Assembly (NCBI GenBank): GCA_033675265.1
Contig: JAUJYZ010000885.1
Location: forward strand, 500,501 to 564,500
DNA length: 64,000 nt
Source: Actinostola sp. cb2023
Lineage: Eukaryota; Cnidaria; Anthozoa; Actiniaria; Actinostolidae
Direction of reading: 5' to 3'
The notes below the pieces were generated by a model that saw only the letters and a list, made by a program, of their open reading frames with translations, had not been told where the DNA came from and did not search any database. A program made the translations under genes and the position numbers. Positions 62,685-64,000 of this stretch are shown here, piece by piece; within the stretch, counting starts at the first letter, position 1, and every line of letters begins with the position of its first letter.

Positions 62685-64000
62685 GCAATAGCAGGGTGTC
62701 TGCAATAGCAAGGTGTCCACAATAGCAAGGTGTCTGCAAAAGCAGGGTGGCCACAATAGAAAGGTGTCCGCAATAGCAAGGTGTCCGCAATAACAAGGTG
62801 TCCGCAATAGCAAGGTGTCCACAATAGCAAGGTGTCCGCAATAGCAAGGTGTCTGCAAAAGCAGGGTGGCCACAATAGCAAGGTGTCCGCAATAGCAAGG
62901 TGTCCGCAATAGCAAGGTGTCCACAATAGCAGGGTGGCCACAATAGAAAGGTGTCCGCAATAGCAGGGTGTCCGCAATAGCGAGGTGTCCGCAATAGCAA
63001 GGCGTCCGCAATAGCAAGGTGTCCGCAATAGCAGGGTGGCCACAATAGAATGGTGTCCGCAATAGCAGGGTGTCCGCAATAGCGAGGTGTCCGCAATAGC
63101 AAGGTGTCCGCAATAGTAAGGTGTCTGCAATAGCAAGGTGTCCGCAATAGCAAGGTGTCCACAATGGCAAGGTGTCCGCAATAGCAATGTGTCTGCAATA
63201 GCAAGGTGTCTGCAATAGCATGCAATAGCAAGGTTGTCTGCAATAGCAAGGTGTCCACAATAGCAAGGTGTCTGCAATAGCAAGGTGTCCGCAATAGCAA
63301 GGTGTCCGCAATAGCATGGTGTCCACAATAGCAAGGTGTCTGCAATAGCAAGGTGTCTACAATAGTGAGGTGTCTGCAATAGCAAGGTGTCCGCAATAGC
63401 AGGGTGTCCGCAATAGCAAGGTGTCCACAATGGCAATGTGTCTGCAATAGCAATGTGTCTGCAATAGCATGGTGTCCGCAATAGCAGGGTGTCCACATTA
63501 GCAAGGTGTCCGCAATAGCAAGGTGTCTGCAATAGCAAGGTGTCTGCAATAGCAAGGTGTCTGCAATAGTGAGGTGTCTGCAATAGCAAGGTGTCCGCAA
63601 TAGCAAGGTGTCCGCAATAGCATGGTGTCCGCAATAGCAAGGTGTCCGCAATAGCAAGGTGTCTGCAATAGCAAGGTGTCTACAATAGTGAGGTGTCTGC
63701 AATAGCAAGGTGTCCGCAATAGCAAGGTGTCCGTAATAGCAAGGTATCCGCAATAGCAAGGTGTCCGTGATAGCATTGTGTCCGCAATAGCAGGGTGTCC
63801 GCAATAGCAAGGTGTCCGCAATAGCAAGGTATCCGCAATAGCAAGGTGTCCACAATAGCAAGGTGTCCGCAATAGCATGGTGTCCGCAATAGCAAGGTGT
63901 CCGCAATAGCAAGGTGTCCGCAATAGCATGGTGTCCGCAATAGCATGGTGTCCACAATAGCAAGGTGTCCGCAATAGCAATGTGTTTGCAATAGCAAGGT
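62685..64000. repeat. 17-bp satellite running off the window end
   Basis: Units GCAATAGCAAGGTGTCC with C/T, A/G variants, about 77 copies. Open frames of repeated CYCGHLAIADTLL on the minus strand come from the repeat (51-bp period). Confidence 0.95.

Noticed and set aside
62623..64000. Minus-strand protein with repeated Cys-His motifs (zinc-finger-like)
   Set aside because: The CYCGH pattern is generated by three 17-bp units, is open in more than one frame and lacks zinc-finger spacing.

Overview
This window is intron-rich animal nuclear DNA. The sequence does not fix the phylum; a non-vertebrate metazoan, perhaps sponge or cnidarian grade, is my inference. The evidence is spliced genes with GT-AG introns, AATAAA polyadenylation signals, a recognisable FIRRM (C1orf112) orthologue, GAPR-1-like CAP domains, and a very heavy load of microsatellites, minisatellites, foldback elements and MITEs. 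Nothing prokaryotic or viral is seen.

Layout. (1) 78-37,074, minus strand: I assemble one very large gene of about 10 exons. It encodes five CAP/SCP (GAPR-1-like) modules. A single 12.1-kb exon (5,359-17,444) lies between CAP3 and CAP4 and encodes roughly 4,000 residues of Glu-rich, mostly disordered repeats. Nearly every module boundary is a phase-1 intron. The giant exon carries four frame breaks in this assembly. (2) 37,075-40,689: intergenic, with one 69-bp minisatellite. (3) 40,690-60,495, minus strand: FIRRM/C1orf112 homologue in at least 30 small exons, with one short exon not located. (4) 60,496-60,973: compact divergent promoter region. (5) 60,974 onward, plus strand: start of an unrecognised gene, followed by a 17-bp satellite that runs off the window.

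Introns are largely tandem arrays. The most unusual theme is that several arrays grew out of splice junctions. In CAP intron 3, about 190 copies of a 17-bp unit each carry a juxtaposed 3' and 5' splice-site-like sequence (CTTTTACACAG|GTAATA), and the first copy is the real donor of the exon. In FIRRM, a 62-bp unit repeated about 17 times contains the last 15 nt of the exon plus its donor. A third array repeats the pyrimidine tract of a 3' splice site. The exon of the divergent gene also begins directly at CAG|GTAAGG. These resemble recursive-splicing ratchet points and are the main candidates for something undescribed.

The two main genes are not obviously connected in function. FIRRM homologues act with FIGNL1 in homologous recombination. 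GAPR-1-like CAP proteins are cytosolic/Golgi-membrane associated. No signal peptide is seen on the multi-CAP protein.
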